A stretch of DNA of 64,000 nt from Pseudomonas fluorescens (GCF_900636825.1 NZ_LR134318.1:3381501-3445500), one strand, 5' to 3'. Counted from the stretch's first letter, positions 24,848-35,351 are shown. Notes: a model not told the origin generated them from the letters alone. Numbers and translations are program-made.

Positions 24848-26239
24848 ATGACTTCGCAATATTCCGCGCAAATGGCACAACGCCGCGGCCTCACTTTCTG
24901 GGGCCAATGGTTGTGCGCAATGACCTTGGTGAACCTGCTGCTGATGGTGCTGGTGCAATGGCGCATCGGCGAAGTGCCCAGTGAATATCGAGTACTGATC
25001 ATCCTCACCGTGCTCGGCTCGCTGCCGGTCTACAGCCTGGTGCAGGTCTATCACAAGCGTCATGGTTTGCTGGTCGGGCTCAGCCGCTTGCTCGCCGGTT
25101 GGCTGATCGTGCTCGGATTGCTGATGAGCATCGCTTTCGTCACGCAGACCAGCGCGCTGTTTTCCCGGCAAGTGGTGATTGTCTGGGCGGTGGCGGGGTT
25201 TGTCGTGCAGGCGGCGAGTTTCCTGCCGTTGCACCTGTTCGTGCGGCTGTACACGCGCAAGATCTGCCACGAACGCCGCGCCGTGATCATCGGCACCTGC
25301 CCGACCGCCCATGAACTGGCGAGAAAGCTGTTCGATCCCGAGCGGACCCTGCTGCTCGGCTTCATCGCGGCGAAACCGGACAGCGGGCCAGCGCCAAGCA
25401 TCCTGCCGTTACTCGGGGAAGTCGACGAGGTACGCGAGATCATCACGCGGCTGCAGGCGCGGCGGGTGTACATCGTGTTGCCGATGGCCGAAGCGGCGAC
25501 CATCGAAGCGCTGTACATCAACCTGCTCGACATGAATGTCGACGTGGTCTGGATCCCCGATCTGGGCAGCATGGTGTTGCTCAATCACTCGATCTCGGAG
25601 ATCGAGCGGATGCCGGCGATCTACCTCAACGAGAGCCTGCTCACTTCGCACCCCGGCAGCCTGTTCTGCAAAGATCTGTTCGAACGCAGCCTCGCTGCCA
25701 CGGCGATCATTTTGCTCAGCCCGTTGCTGCTGGGTGTCGCGCTCGCGGTCAAGCTGACCTCGCCGGGTCCGGTGCTGTTCAAGCAGAACCGCCATGGCTG
25801 CGACGGCGAAGTGATCCGCGTGTGGAAATTCCGGTCGATGCGCGTGCATGACGACCAGCAGGTGCGTCAGGCGACCCGCGACGATGACCGTGTTACGCCG
25901 CTGGGACGCTTTCTGCGGCGCAGCTCCATTGATGAGCTGCCGCAACTGTTCAACGTGCTGTTCGGCCACATGGCGCTGGTCGGGCCGCGGCCGCACGCGG
26001 TCACTCACAACATTTATTACACCGGCAAGGTCCGCGCCTACATGGCGCGCCATCGGCTCAAGCCCGGCATCACCGGTCTGGCGCAGATCACCGGGCATCG
26101 CGGGGAAACCGAAACCGTCGAGAAGATGCAGCACCGGGTCGCCCAAGACCTGAATTACATCAACCAATGGTCGCTGTGGCTGGACATCAAGATCCTCCTG
26201 AAGACGCCCTTCACCCTGTTCTCGAAAAACATCTACTGA
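24848..26239 (+). CDS. Undecaprenyl-phosphate sugar-1-phosphate transferase (WcaJ-like)
   Basis: This 463-residue enzyme starts repeat-unit assembly by moving a hexose-1-phosphate (usually glucose) from UDP-sugar to undecaprenyl phosphate at the inner membrane. Four or five N-terminal helices and a nucleotide-binding-like middle precede the catalytic PF02397-type domain. That domain has a re-entrant helix (SLAATAIILLSPLLLGVALA), then LTSPGPVLFKQNRHG, WKFRSMR, RRSSIDELPQLFNVL and MALVGPRPHAV. I used the ATG with GGAG nine bases upstream; a TTG nine codons earlier is possible. Confidence 0.9.
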   Translation: MTSQYSAQMAQRRGLTFWGQWLCAMTLVNLLLMVLVQWRIGEVPSEYRVLIILTVLGSLPVYSLVQVYHKRHGLLVGLSRLLAGWLIVLGLLMSIAFVTQTSALFSRQVVIVWAVAGFVVQAASFLPLHLFVRLYTRKICHERRAVIIGTCPTAHELARKLFDPERTLLLGFIAAKPDSGPAPSILPLLGEVDEVREIITRLQARRVYIVLPMAEAATIEALYINLLDMNVDVVWIPDLGSMVLLNHSISEIERMPAIYLNESLLTSHPGSLFCKDLFERSLAATAIILLSPLLLGVALAVKLTSPGPVLFKQNRHGCDGEVIRVWKFRSMRVHDDQQVRQATRDDDRVTPLGRFLRRSSIDELPQLFNVLFGHMALVGPRPHAVTHNIYYTGKVRAYMARHRLKPGITGLAQITGHRGETETVEKMQHRVAQDLNYINQWSLWLDIKILLKTPFTLFSKNIY

Positions 26240-26284
26240 CCACGGACCGCCCGTGGCCCGCCCCACCGCGCATGAGGTTTTCCC

Positions 26285-27643
26285 ATGAATGTGAGTGTAT
26301 TCGGTATCGGTTATGTCGGACTGGTGCAAGGCGCCGCCCTGGCCGAGGTGGGCCACAATGTGCTGTGCGTCGATGTCGACAGCGCCAAGGTCCAGGCCTT
26401 GAACGACGGCACCCTGCCCTTGTACGAACCGGGTCTGAAAAGCCTGGTGCGCGATAACCATCACAGCGGACGGCTGCAATTCGGCAGCGATCTGGCCAGC
26501 GCGGTGGTGCACGGCGACGTGCTGTTGATCGCGGTGGGCACGCCGCCGGATGAAGACGGCTCGGCAGACCTCAAACACGTATTGAGCGTTGCCCGCACCA
26601 TTGGCGAACACCTGCGCGGCGAGCAAACCATCGTCGACAAATCGACCGTGCCGGTGGGCACCGCAGATCGGGTGCGTGAATGCATCGCTGAAATACTTGC
26701 GGAGTCTGGTCGCAGCGCGCTGACCTTCGATGTGGTCTCCAACCCCGAGTTTCTCAAGGAAGGTTGCGCGGTCGAAGACTGCCTGCGCCCGGATCGCATC
26801 ATCGTCGGCACCGACAGCCCACGCGCTGAGGCGGTCATGCGCGAGTTGTACGAGCCGTTCAACCGCAACCGCGAAAAGATCATCGTCATGGATGTGCGCA
26901 GCGCCGAGCTGACCAAGTACGCGGCCAACTGCATGCTCGCGACCAAGATCAGCTTCATGAACGAAATGGCCGGTCTCGCGGAAAAGCTCGGCGCGGACAT
27001 CGAAATGGTCCGTCACGGCATCGGTTCCGATCCGCGCATCGGTTATCAGTTCATCTATCCGGGCGTCGGTTACGGCGGCTCGTGCTTCCCCAAAGATGTG
27101 CGCGCGCTAATCCACGCAGCGCAGGAAGTCGACATCGATGCGCGCATGCTCAAAGCGGTCGAGTCGCGCAACAACGAGCAGAAAACCACACTGTTCCACA
27201 AGATTGCCGATCACTTTGGCGGCGCGCTGCACGGCAAGACTTTTGCGCTTTGGGGCCTGAGTTTCAAACCCAATACCGATGACATGCGCGAGGCACCCAG
27301 TCGCGTGCTGATGGAGGCGCTGTGGCGCGCCGGCGCCAACGTTCAGGCATTCGACCCGAAGGCAATGGAACAGACCCAGCAACTGTATGGCGCGCGCGAT
27401 GACCTGACGCTGGCCGGAACCAAAGAGGCCGCGCTGAAAAATGCCGATGCACTGGTCATCGTCACTGAGTGGCCCTCGTTTCGTGCGCCGGACTTCGAAC
27501 TGCTGGCGCGGCAACTCAGACAACCGCTGATTTTCGATGGCCGCAACCTGTTCGATCCGCAGCGGCTGAGCCGCCGTGGCTTCACGTATATCAGCGTCGG
27601 CCGTCCGACCCAGGATGCCCGGACGCAAGGCGTTGCATCATGA
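26285..27643 (+). CDS. ugd: UDP-glucose 6-dehydrogenase
   Basis: This 452-residue NAD enzyme oxidises UDP-glucose twice to UDP-glucuronate. It has the N-terminal GIGYVGLV motif, the substrate region SNPEFLKEG and the catalytic cysteine in [10 protein letters not shown]. The central and C-terminal UDP-sugar dehydrogenase domains are complete ([15 protein letters not shown]). Its product would enter the polymer directly or through the divergent 4-epimerase. Its stop overlaps the next start (ATGA). Confidence 0.93.
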   Translation: MNVSVFGIGYVGLVQGAALAEVGHNVLCVDVDSAKVQALNDGTLPLYEPGLKSLVRDNHHSGRLQFGSDLASAVVHGDVLLIAVGTPPDEDGSADLKHVLSVARTIGEHLRGEQTIVDKSTVPVGTADRVRECIAEILAESGRSALTFDVVSNPEFLKEGCAVEDCLRPDRIIVGTDSPRAEAVMRELYEPFNRNREKIIVMDVRSAELTKYAANCMLATKISFMNEMAGLAEKLGADIEMVRHGIGSDPRIGYQFIYPGVGYGGSCFPKDVRALIHAAQEVDIDARMLKAVESRNNEQKTTLFHKIADHFGGALHGKTFALWGLSFKPNTDDMREAPSRVLMEALWRAGANVQAFDPKAMEQTQQLYGARDDLTLAGTKEAALKNADALVIVTEWPSFRAPDFELLARQLRQPLIFDGRNLFDPQRLSRRGFTYISVGRPTQDARTQGVAS

Positions 27644-28347
27644 TTCGGCTGGAACTGGTGGGCCGTTATTCGCCGGCCTTGCTCGAATCGAACCGCGCCT
27701 TTTCGTTCATCAACTTCGCCTCGATCGGCAGCTTCATGCACCAACCGTCGCCGTCGCTGGCGTATTTCTGCGACGGCATGCTGATGTCCGGTTTCATGTC
27801 ACGCATGACCGGGCGCGCGGTTGAACGGGTCAGTTTCGATTTCACCTCGATCGCGGATCCGGTCTTGCGTGAATGCGAGCAACGCGGCAAACGGGTCTAC
27901 ATCGTCGGCGCCCGCCAGCCCGAGCTGGAACGCTTCGTCGAAAAGCTCGGCACGCAATATCCGCGCTTGCAACTGGTCGGCGCGCATGACGGCTATTTCA
28001 ATGCCGAACAAGCTGTTGCGCTGCAGGCAGACATCCGCCGCCAGCGCGCCAACGTGTTGCTGGTCGGCCTCGGCGCGGGTTTGCAGGAGCGCTTTGTGCT
28101 GCAAGCGCTGCACGGTGGATTCAACGGTGTCGCGTTCACCTGCGGCGGGTTTATCCGCCAGGAAGCCAATGCCAGCGAACGCTACTACCCCGAGCTCGTC
28201 AATCGCCTGCATCTGCGCGCGTTCTACCGCATGTACCGCGAGCCCCACACGATCAAACGCTACCTGCTCGATTACCCGAGCAATGCGCTGCGCCTGACCG
28301 AGTTGATTCTTCGCCGTCAGGTCGCCATCGACGTCACCGCCCCGTAA
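27640..28347 (+). CDS. WecG/TagA/CpsF-family glycosyltransferase
   Basis: This 235-residue protein matches the WecG/TagA/CpsF family (GT26): an N-terminal region with [12 protein letters not shown], the core [23 protein letters not shown] stretch near residue 85, [11 protein letters not shown], and [17 protein letters not shown]. These enzymes add ManNAcA, ManNAc or a related sugar to a lipid-linked acceptor. The ATG overlaps the ugd stop, indicating translational coupling; an upstream extension of 57 codons lies inside ugd and was rejected. Confidence 0.82.
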   Translation: MIRLELVGRYSPALLESNRAFSFINFASIGSFMHQPSPSLAYFCDGMLMSGFMSRMTGRAVERVSFDFTSIADPVLRECEQRGKRVYIVGARQPELERFVEKLGTQYPRLQLVGAHDGYFNAEQAVALQADIRRQRANVLLVGLGAGLQERFVLQALHGGFNGVAFTCGGFIRQEANASERYYPELVNRLHLRAFYRMYREPHTIKRYLLDYPSNALRLTELILRRQVAIDVTAP

Positions 28348-28358
28348 GGATTCCGACG

Positions 28359-29429
28359 ATGCATATTCTGTTTACCCTCAAGGATTACCAGACTGGCGGC
28401 GGCGTCGAGTGCGTGCAGCAACGCCTCGCCGAACAGTTTCTGCAGGACGGCCGCCGAGTGAGTTTCTTCGTCATGAACGGTGATGCGCCGAACGTCGATG
28501 GCGCGCAGAACAGCGCCGGTGGCGGCAGCGGTGTCGGCGGCTGGCTGAAGTCGATCGTGCTGTTGCGTCGACTGATTCACCGCGAAGGCGTCACGCATCT
28601 GATCAGTGCCAAGGAGCAAGCCAACCTGTGCGCGTGGTTCGCCACGTTCGGCAGCGACTGCAAAGTCATTTACAGCCGCCACGCCGCGCTCGATTGCACC
28701 GAACAGAAAACCGGACTCGCCAGCCTGCGCCTGTTGTACGCGCTGTACCTGTGCGGCAGCGGCAAGGTGGTGGCGGTGTCCCACGGTTTGCGTCAATCGC
28801 TGACGCGGCTGATGCCGTGGGGGCGACCGCGAATTCGTTATTGCCCTAACGCGGTGATCACCGAGCAACTGTTGCAGGCCGCGCAAGCGCCATTGCCCGG
28901 TGGCGTGCCGCATCAATACTGGCTGGGCATCGGTCGTCTGGTCGAGCTCAAGGGCTTTCATTTGCTGCTGGAGGCGTATGCGCAGGCGGGCCGGCAACGG
29001 GTCCTGCCGTATCTGGTGATTGCCGGCGACGGCCCGATGCGCGTCGCGCTCGAAGAACAGGCTGCCCGCCTCGGCATCGAGCGCAACGTGCATTTCACCG
29101 GACATTTGCGTAATCCCTATCCGCTGATCCGTCAGGCGCGACTGCTGGTTCTCAGCTCGCTGGACGAAGGCTTGCCGACGGTGTTGGTCGAGGCTTTGGC
29201 GCTCGGCACTGCGGTGCTCTCCACCGATTGTGGCAGCGGCCCGCGTGAATTGCTCGACCACGGCCGCCTCGGCCGTCTGGTCAAAGTCGACGACGTCCCG
29301 GCGCTGGCCCAAGCGCTGCTCGACAGCCTGGACGGCCCTGTGGCCGCGCGGCCGTCAGTCAGCGAGGCGATCCGCCCCTATACCAGCCAATACGCCGCTG
29401 AGGCTTATTACCAGGTGTGGCTGCGATGA
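28359..29429 (+). CDS. GT4-family glycosyltransferase
   Basis: This 356-residue GT-B enzyme has an N-terminal acceptor domain beginning ILFTLKDYQTGGGVECVQQR and a C-terminal donor domain with the E-x7-E motif (DEGLPTVLVEALALG) and GSGPRELL. It should add one sugar of the repeat unit on the cytosolic face of the membrane, using a nucleotide-sugar donor that cannot be predicted. It ends with an ATGA overlap into a second GT4 gene. Confidence 0.9.
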   Translation: MHILFTLKDYQTGGGVECVQQRLAEQFLQDGRRVSFFVMNGDAPNVDGAQNSAGGGSGVGGWLKSIVLLRRLIHREGVTHLISAKEQANLCAWFATFGSDCKVIYSRHAALDCTEQKTGLASLRLLYALYLCGSGKVVAVSHGLRQSLTRLMPWGRPRIRYCPNAVITEQLLQAAQAPLPGGVPHQYWLGIGRLVELKGFHLLLEAYAQAGRQRVLPYLVIAGDGPMRVALEEQAARLGIERNVHFTGHLRNPYPLIRQARLLVLSSLDEGLPTVLVEALALGTAVLSTDCGSGPRELLDHGRLGRLVKVDDVPALAQALLDSLDGPVAARPSVSEAIRPYTSQYAAEAYYQVWLR

Positions 29430-30538
29430 AAAAACTGCTGATCATTCTTCAGGACCTCGGTGCCGGCGGCGCGGAGAAGATGATGATGCGCCTCGCCGGC
29501 GCGCTGGTAGAGGCCGGCAATGACGTGACATTGCTGATGCTCACCGGTGGCGGAATCAACCTCGCGGCGCTCGATCCGCGGGTGCGCCAGGTGACGTTGC
29601 AACGTTCCCGCAGCGCCGTTGCCGTGCCGGCGCTGACCCGATTCCTGCGCGAAAACCGCTTCGATGCGCAACTCGCCGCGCTCACCCACGTCAACGTCGT
29701 TGCCATCGCCGCCGCGACGTTGTCCGGCACGTTGAAACGCCTGCATGTGAGTGAGCGCAACGCGTTCTCCCGCGACAAACATGTCAACCCGGCGCTGTCA
29801 GTGCGCTTCGCCTACTGGCTGGCGCCGTGGCTGTATCGGTTGATTCCCAACCCGGTGATCTGCGTTTCGCAGGGTGTCGCGCAAGACCTCATCGACAGCA
29901 CCATCGCCCGTCCACGGGATGTGACCACCGCCGACAATCCGGTGCTCGACAACGATTTTCGCGAGCGCCGTCCTGGTGCCCCCAACCATCCCTGGCTGCA
30001 AGACAAGTCCACCCGGGTGATCGTCGCAGTGGGCCGGCTAGCCCGGCAAAAAGGCTTCGACAGCCTGATCGAAGCCTTCGCCCGCCTGCCGGAGCTTGAT
30101 GTGCGCCTGGTGATTTTCGGCGAAGGTTCGTTGCGCAGTGATCTGCTCGCACGGGCCACGGCGCTTGGCGTTGCGCACCGTTGCGACTTGCCGGGCTACG
30201 CAGCTGACCCCATCGCCGAAATCGCCCACGCCGACTGCTTCGTCCTGTCGTCACGCTTCGAAGGCAGCCCCAACGCTCTGGTTGAAGCCCTGTCGACAGG
30301 TACGCCGGTGGTCGCGACCCGGTGCCCTTACGGCCCGCAGGAAATTCTCGCTGACGGCACGGTGGCGCCGTTGGTTGAGGTCGATGACGCGGTGGGCCTC
30401 GCCGCCGCTATCAGCACGCAACTGAACAATCCCCGGGCGCTGAATCAACAACGACGCATCGATGCGGCAGCCCGTTTCATCAACGCACGGGCCGTGCAGA
30501 CGTATCTGCAAGCGTTGCTGGCGAGGCCTCGGCGATGA
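29426..30538 (+). CDS. GT4-family glycosyltransferase
   Basis: This 370-residue retaining GT-B enzyme opens with LLIILQDLGAGGAEKMMMRLA, the glycine-rich acceptor-side loop of the GT4 family. The donor domain has VGRLARQKGFDSLIEAFARL and the E-x7-E signature in EGSPNALVEALSTGTPVVAT. The start was set at the ATG overlapping the previous stop rather than at a GTG three codons earlier. It should act in repeat-unit assembly; donor and linkage are unknown. Confidence 0.9.
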   Translation: MKKLLIILQDLGAGGAEKMMMRLAGALVEAGNDVTLLMLTGGGINLAALDPRVRQVTLQRSRSAVAVPALTRFLRENRFDAQLAALTHVNVVAIAAATLSGTLKRLHVSERNAFSRDKHVNPALSVRFAYWLAPWLYRLIPNPVICVSQGVAQDLIDSTIARPRDVTTADNPVLDNDFRERRPGAPNHPWLQDKSTRVIVAVGRLARQKGFDSLIEAFARLPELDVRLVIFGEGSLRSDLLARATALGVAHRCDLPGYAADPIAEIAHADCFVLSSRFEGSPNALVEALSTGTPVVATRCPYGPQEILADGTVAPLVEVDDAVGLAAAISTQLNNPRALNQQRRIDAAARFINARAVQTYLQALLARPRR

Positions 30539-31848
30539 ACAGACTGCAAGTTCGTTACTCGACGCTGGGCGACGCGTTCATTCTTTTCGGTGTGTTGTTC
30601 TACACCCAAGTGATCGGCTTCTTTCTGCGCCTGGGTAACGTCAGCGTGCTCGACGATGCGCAGCAGGACCTGGAAGGCAACGTCGCCAATCAGGTGTGCG
30701 GGATGTTGACTCTGCTGGTGCCGCTGTTTTTCTTTGTGCGCCACAAAGTCTTCCTGAGCAAAAGCTTCTACCAACAGAATTTCTTCCTGCTGCTGTTCCT
30801 TGCTTGCGTCGCGGCGTCGATTGGTTGGTCGAGCGAGCCGATGCTGAGCTTCAAACGCTTCATCGCGCTGCTGAGCGTGGTGTTTTTCGGCGGCTTCATC
30901 GCTTATCGCTACAGCCTGGAACGCATCGCCCTGCTGTTCGGTTGCGTGATTGGCGCGGCGGCGCTGGTCGGGCTGATTTTTGCCTTGATTCGACCGGACA
31001 TCGCGTTCATCTCCGGCGGCATACGCGACGGTGCGTTTCGCGGGATCTTCGCGGAAAAGAACGCCGGGGCGCGTCTCAACGCCATCGCGATCCTGTTGCT
31101 GCTGCCGATGATTCGTCAGCGCAACCCGTTGGCAATGCTCTATGGCTTGTTCGCGCTGATCGCCATTGGCCTGGCGCAATCGGCGACGGCCATTGCGCTG
31201 GTCGTCGCGGGCGCCGTCAGCTACGGCTACTTCCTGCTGCTGATCCGTTTGCGCATCAACCGGTCAATGGCCACCCTGTGCGCCGCGACGATTGTGTTCT
31301 TTCTGCTGTGCCTGATGCTTTACGCCAACTATGCGCTACTGCTGGAGCTGGTCGGTCGCGATCCGTCACTCACCGACCGCACGCTGATCTGGGATCTGCT
31401 TCAGCCGCTGATCGATGATCGCTTTATCAAGGGCTACGGCTTCGGTGCGTTCTGGGCCAGTGCCGAGGCCGACGCTTTCATCAACCGCTGGGGCTACATC
31501 GGCAATGCCCACAGCGGCTACGTGGAAACGTTGCTCAACGGCGGGCTGATTCAACTGGTCGCATTGTTGCTGCTGTTTGCCCAAGCCTTGAGCAAACGGT
31601 ATCGCGCCCTCACCACCGCCGACCAATCCGCGCGCTATCAAGCCTGCGCGCTGGTGATCATCGGCTTGTTCGTGGTCACCAATTACGTCGCCTACGTCAT
31701 TCCCAATTATCGCTCGGGCGAGTTTCTGCTGTTTTGCGTGCTGAGCCTGACCTTCCGTCATCACCGCCTCGAACGCACCGCGGTTCGCCGCCCTGGCGTT
31801 GAATCGCGCCCGCTGCGCAATGCCTTTCAGGAGCAACGTCCATGCTGA
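30535..31848 (+). CDS. Wzy-like O-antigen polymerase/ligase family protein
   Basis: This 437-residue protein has ten to twelve membrane helices and the O-antigen ligase/polymerase (Wzy_C) features: a large periplasmic loop with DPSLTDRTLIWDLLQPLIDD and then GYGFGAFWAS and GNAHSGYVETLLNGGL. The conserved arginine and histidine of this loop are present. In a Wzx/Wzy system it polymerises flipped repeat units in the periplasm. It is translationally coupled to the genes on both sides. Confidence 0.87.
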   Translation: MNRLQVRYSTLGDAFILFGVLFYTQVIGFFLRLGNVSVLDDAQQDLEGNVANQVCGMLTLLVPLFFFVRHKVFLSKSFYQQNFFLLLFLACVAASIGWSSEPMLSFKRFIALLSVVFFGGFIAYRYSLERIALLFGCVIGAAALVGLIFALIRPDIAFISGGIRDGAFRGIFAEKNAGARLNAIAILLLLPMIRQRNPLAMLYGLFALIAIGLAQSATAIALVVAGAVSYGYFLLLIRLRINRSMATLCAATIVFFLLCLMLYANYALLLELVGRDPSLTDRTLIWDLLQPLIDDRFIKGYGFGAFWASAEADAFINRWGYIGNAHSGYVETLLNGGLIQLVALLLLFAQALSKRYRALTTADQSARYQACALVIIGLFVVTNYVAYVIPNYRSGEFLLFCVLSLTFRHHRLERTAVRRPGVESRPLRNAFQEQRPC

Positions 31849-32774
31849 ACGAACCGGTGCCGCCCCTCACGGTGTGCGTGGTGATTCCGTTGTACAACGC
31901 TGCGGCGAGCATCGTGCAAACGCTGGATTCGGTGTGCGGGCAAACCCGCCTGCCGGACAAGGTGATCGTCGTCGACGACGGATCCAGCGACGCCGGTGCG
32001 CAAATCGTCAAAGACTACCCGGCGCCCTTCCCTTTGCTGTTGTTGCAGCAGGCCAATCAGGGCCCGGCCACGGCGCGCAATCGAGGCATTTTCAGTGCCG
32101 AAGAAACCTTTATCGCCTTCCTCGACGCCGACGACCGCTGGCACCCGCAAAAGCTCGAAAAGCAGCTTGCGCTGTTCGCCGATCTGACCCGGCAAGGGCG
32201 CAAGGTCGGCCTGATCGATTGTTACCAGATGAGCGAGTTCGATGACGGCAAACGCCAGCTCGAAGATCGTCGCAAGCACGGTGATCATTTTGCCGATTTC
32301 ATCCGTGAAAACATGATCAACGGCACCTCGGGCGTACTGGCGCTGCGCGAGACGATCCTGGCCATCGGCGGTTTCGAGCAGAGCCTGCGCTTTGCCGAGG
32401 ATCGTTTGCTGTGGACCCGCATCGCCGAGCTGGCGGAGATCCACACCGTGCCGCAGATTCTGCATTGGCGCGCGGTCAGCAGTGGCAACATCACCGCGCA
32501 ACCGCACAAGTATTACCCGCACAAAATCCGTTTCATCGAGCTGTATCTGAGCCGCTACGGCGCGCGGCTAAGCAAGCAACAACGCATCCATTTCGTCCTC
32601 GCCAACCATGCCGAATTCCTTAACGCGTTTTCCCGTCGCGGCGACCACACGCGGGTCATCCAGGTGTTTCGGCAGATGCTTGCGCACTCGTGGCAAACGC
32701 TGCTGTTTTTCCATGGCAAGCCGACCCTGCGCTACCTCTACGCCCGCTTGAAAACGTTGCGCAGGCACGCCTGA
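31842..32774 (+). CDS. GT2-family glycosyltransferase
   Basis: This 310-residue GT-A enzyme has the N-terminal CVVIPLYNAAASIVQTLDSV stretch, the nucleotide-binding IVVDDGSSDAG and the metal-binding DxD in FLDADDRWHP. An acceptor-side region (FAEDRLLWTRIAEL) supplies the ED pair typical of inverting GT2 enzymes. It should add a sugar to the lipid-linked intermediate. The start codon overlaps the wzy stop by seven bases. Confidence 0.9.
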   Translation: MLNEPVPPLTVCVVIPLYNAAASIVQTLDSVCGQTRLPDKVIVVDDGSSDAGAQIVKDYPAPFPLLLLQQANQGPATARNRGIFSAEETFIAFLDADDRWHPQKLEKQLALFADLTRQGRKVGLIDCYQMSEFDDGKRQLEDRRKHGDHFADFIRENMINGTSGVLALRETILAIGGFEQSLRFAEDRLLWTRIAELAEIHTVPQILHWRAVSSGNITAQPHKYYPHKIRFIELYLSRYGARLSKQQRIHFVLANHAEFLNAFSRRGDHTRVIQVFRQMLAHSWQTLLFFHGKPTLRYLYARLKTLRRHA

Positions 32775-32806
32775 AGCGATCGCCCCTTCTCTACAGGTTC
32801 CGCCCC

Positions 32807-34225
32807 ATGGCCAACCATCGACTGATGACGCTGATATGGATTTTCACCGAGAAATTCGGGCTGATTTTCCTTTCGATGATTACCTTCGTGGTCTACGCAC
32901 ATCTGTTGACGCCAACCGAACTGGGCGTCGGCACGGTGATCATTGCCATCGTCGAAGTGGTCGGCATTCTGTTTTCATCGATGCTGGAAGATCCGCTGGT
33001 TCGCCTGCAGCGCATGGAAGACAAACATGTCAGCAGCGTGTTCTGGTTCGCGGTGCTGGTCAGTCTCGCGTCGATTGCGCTGATCTCGCTGGGCGTCATG
33101 CTGTACACGACGTCTGCCGAGCTGCGCTGGATGACCGCCGTGGCGTCGGTGAAGATTCTGTTCACCCTGATGGCTCGGGTCTACGTCGCGCAAATGCGCC
33201 GCAGCGGCAACTTCAAATTGCTCGCCTCGCGCACGTTGCTCGGCAAAGTCGCCGGTGGCCTGGGCGGCGTAGCGGTCGCACTGCTGGGCCTGGGGCCGTG
33301 GGCCGTGATTGCCCAGGCGTTGATCATGGATTGTATTTCGGCCGTGGTATTGATGCGCAACGACCCGCGCCGCATCCCTCTGCACATCGACCGCCAAGTG
33401 CTCGGCGAAGTGCTGCGCGCGGGCACGCCGGTGGCGATCAATGTCATGAGTTCGCAAACCCTGCAACGCGGGGTCAACGTGATTCTCGGCCTCACCGCTG
33501 GCGCCCACGCGGTGGGCATGTTCAACCTGGCGATGCGCATCATCGACCTGCCGCGCTCGGCGATCTACAACGGCTTGATGAGTTACGCGCTGCCGGTGTT
33601 CGCCCGGCGCAGCGCCGAACCCGCGCGACTGATCGGCGTGATCGGCGACTCGACCGCCATCAGCGGCTTTGTCCTCACCCCGCTGTTTTTCGGGATTGCC
33701 CTGACCGCCAACGACATCATCCTGCTGATCTTCGGCGCCAAGTGGGCCGATGCAATCCCGATGCTGCAAGTGCTGGCGTGCACCGCTGCGCTGGGCAATC
33801 TGGCGCTATACGCGACGACTGCGCTGGTGGCGGTGAACCGCACGCACCTGACCCTCAAGGCCGAAGTCGGCACCACGCTGCTGGCGCTGTCGCTGGTCTA
33901 TCTGTTCGGTGCTCAGCTCGGTGGCATGGCGGCGGCGTGGGCGCTGCTGCTGCGCATGGTGCTGATGACGCCCTTGCAGATTCGCGGCTTGCACGCGGCG
34001 ATCGGTTATCACTGGCGCACCTGCTTGCAGTCCGGTTACCGCAGCATGGTCGCCTCCTGGGTGATGGTCATGGCCGTGATCTGGACGTCCGCGCATTCGG
34101 GCTTGTCCGGGTATCTGCATCTGCTCTGTGACATCGCCGTCGGCACCGTGACCTATGGCCTCGTCTACAGCCTGTTGCACCCGCGCTGGCCGCACGAATT
34201 CAAGTTGGTGTTCACCGCCCGCTGA
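32807..34225 (+). CDS. Wzx-like polysaccharide flippase
   Basis: This 472-residue membrane protein has twelve to fourteen helices and is of the MOP/PST flippase type. It begins with LMTLIWIFTEKFGLIFLSMI and has the short motif TPTELGVGTVIIAIVEVVG shared with WzxC-like translocases. It would move the lipid-linked repeat unit to the periplasmic face. The ATG at MANHRLMTL was chosen; the longer frame upstream overlaps the GT2 gene and lacks hydrophobic character. Confidence 0.88.
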   Translation: MANHRLMTLIWIFTEKFGLIFLSMITFVVYAHLLTPTELGVGTVIIAIVEVVGILFSSMLEDPLVRLQRMEDKHVSSVFWFAVLVSLASIALISLGVMLYTTSAELRWMTAVASVKILFTLMARVYVAQMRRSGNFKLLASRTLLGKVAGGLGGVAVALLGLGPWAVIAQALIMDCISAVVLMRNDPRRIPLHIDRQVLGEVLRAGTPVAINVMSSQTLQRGVNVILGLTAGAHAVGMFNLAMRIIDLPRSAIYNGLMSYALPVFARRSAEPARLIGVIGDSTAISGFVLTPLFFGIALTANDIILLIFGAKWADAIPMLQVLACTAALGNLALYATTALVAVNRTHLTLKAEVGTTLLALSLVYLFGAQLGGMAAAWALLLRMVLMTPLQIRGLHAAIGYHWRTCLQSGYRSMVASWVMVMAVIWTSAHSGLSGYLHLLCDIAVGTVTYGLVYSLLHPRWPHEFKLVFTAR

Positions 34226-34256
34226 CCTGGCTTTTCCCGCAATGGAGCACGTCGTC

Positions 34257-35312
34257 ATGCGCAAAACCACGCTGATCACTGGCGGAGCCGGCTACCTCGG
34301 TTCTCACACGGCACTGCAACTGATCGAGGCCGGCCGCTCGGTGCTGATTCTGGACAATCTGAGCAATAGCTGCCGGGAATCAATTGCACGGCTGGAACAA
34401 CTGAGCCATTCGCGCATCGACTTTATCGAGGGCGATATCCGCGACGCAGCGCTGCTCGAGGAAATTTTCAGCACCTACGACATCGACGCGGTGCTGCACT
34501 TCGCCGGGCTCAAAGCCGTGGCGCAAAGCGTGCGACGGCCAATGGATTATTACGCCAACAATGTCGTCGGCACCCTCAGTCTGTGCCAGGCGATGGCGCG
34601 GGCGCACGTGTTCAACCTGGTGTTCAGTTCATCGGCGACGGTGTACGGCGAGCCGGCGGCGACGCCGATTGTCGAAGCGTCGGGCACCGGCAAACCGGCC
34701 AACCCATACGGTCGCTCCAAGTTGATGATCGAAGAGTTGCTGAGTGATCTGGCGCGTTCCGACTCGCGCTGGAGTATCGCCGTACTGCGCTATTTCAACC
34801 CCATCGGCGCCCACCCCAGCGGCCGGATCGGCGAAGCGCCCAATGGCCTGCCGAACAATCTGCTGCCATGCCTTACCCAAGTAGCGATGGGTCTGATGCC
34901 GGCGCTGACGGTTTACGGTAACGACTACCCGACGGCGGACGGCACCTGCGTGCGCGACTACATTCATGTAGTCGATCTGGCCGAAGGTCATCTCAAGGCA
35001 TTGCAGGTATTGCAGGCCGGAGCCGGGCTGCACATCTGGAACCTCGGCACTGGTATCGGTTACAGCGTGCTGCAAATCATCAGCGGCTTTGAAGACGTCA
35101 CCGGCATCAGCATCCCGTACCGTTTCGCCGAACGCCGTGCCGGTGACGTCGCCGAGTGCTGGGCCGATGTCGACAAGGCCCGGCGCGAACTGGGCTGGAG
35201 CGCCCAGCGAGATCTGACGCAGATGCTCATCGACAGTTGGCACTGGCAATCGAACAACCCTCGGGGCTATAGCCCGCAACCGGCGCCGCTGCTCGCGGTC
35301 GGCATGAAGTAA
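34257..35312 (+). CDS. galE: UDP-glucose 4-epimerase
   Basis: This 351-residue extended SDR has the NAD motif TGGAGYLGSHTALQL, the catalytic SSATVYG serine and YGRSK motif (NPYGRSKLMIEELL), and the GalE-specific ALRYFNPIGAHPSG-like block. It interconverts UDP-glucose and UDP-galactose, giving galactose for the polymer. GGAG nine bases before the ATG sets the start. It lies between the flippase and GH16 genes in the same run, so it is probably dedicated to this operon. A separate housekeeping galE may exist elsewhere. Confidence 0.9.
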   Translation: MRKTTLITGGAGYLGSHTALQLIEAGRSVLILDNLSNSCRESIARLEQLSHSRIDFIEGDIRDAALLEEIFSTYDIDAVLHFAGLKAVAQSVRRPMDYYANNVVGTLSLCQAMARAHVFNLVFSSSATVYGEPAATPIVEASGTGKPANPYGRSKLMIEELLSDLARSDSRWSIAVLRYFNPIGAHPSGRIGEAPNGLPNNLLPCLTQVAMGLMPALTVYGNDYPTADGTCVRDYIHVVDLAEGHLKALQVLQAGAGLHIWNLGTGIGYSVLQIISGFEDVTGISIPYRFAERRAGDVAECWADVDKARRELGWSAQRDLTQMLIDSWHWQSNNPRGYSPQPAPLLAVGMK

Positions 35313-35351
35313 CCCGGCAGCCGAGGCGCAATCACACGTAAAGGATGACCC

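Noticed and set aside
25409..27016. A 535-codon frame antisense to wcaJ-like and ugd genes
   Set aside because: Length comes from high-GC third positions; the sense strand holds two intact, motif-bearing enzymes.
32836..34131. A 431-codon frame overlapping the flippase on the same strand
   Set aside because: It is an Arg/Gly/His/Pro-rich frame-shifted reading of a gene that encodes a clear multi-helix flippase.
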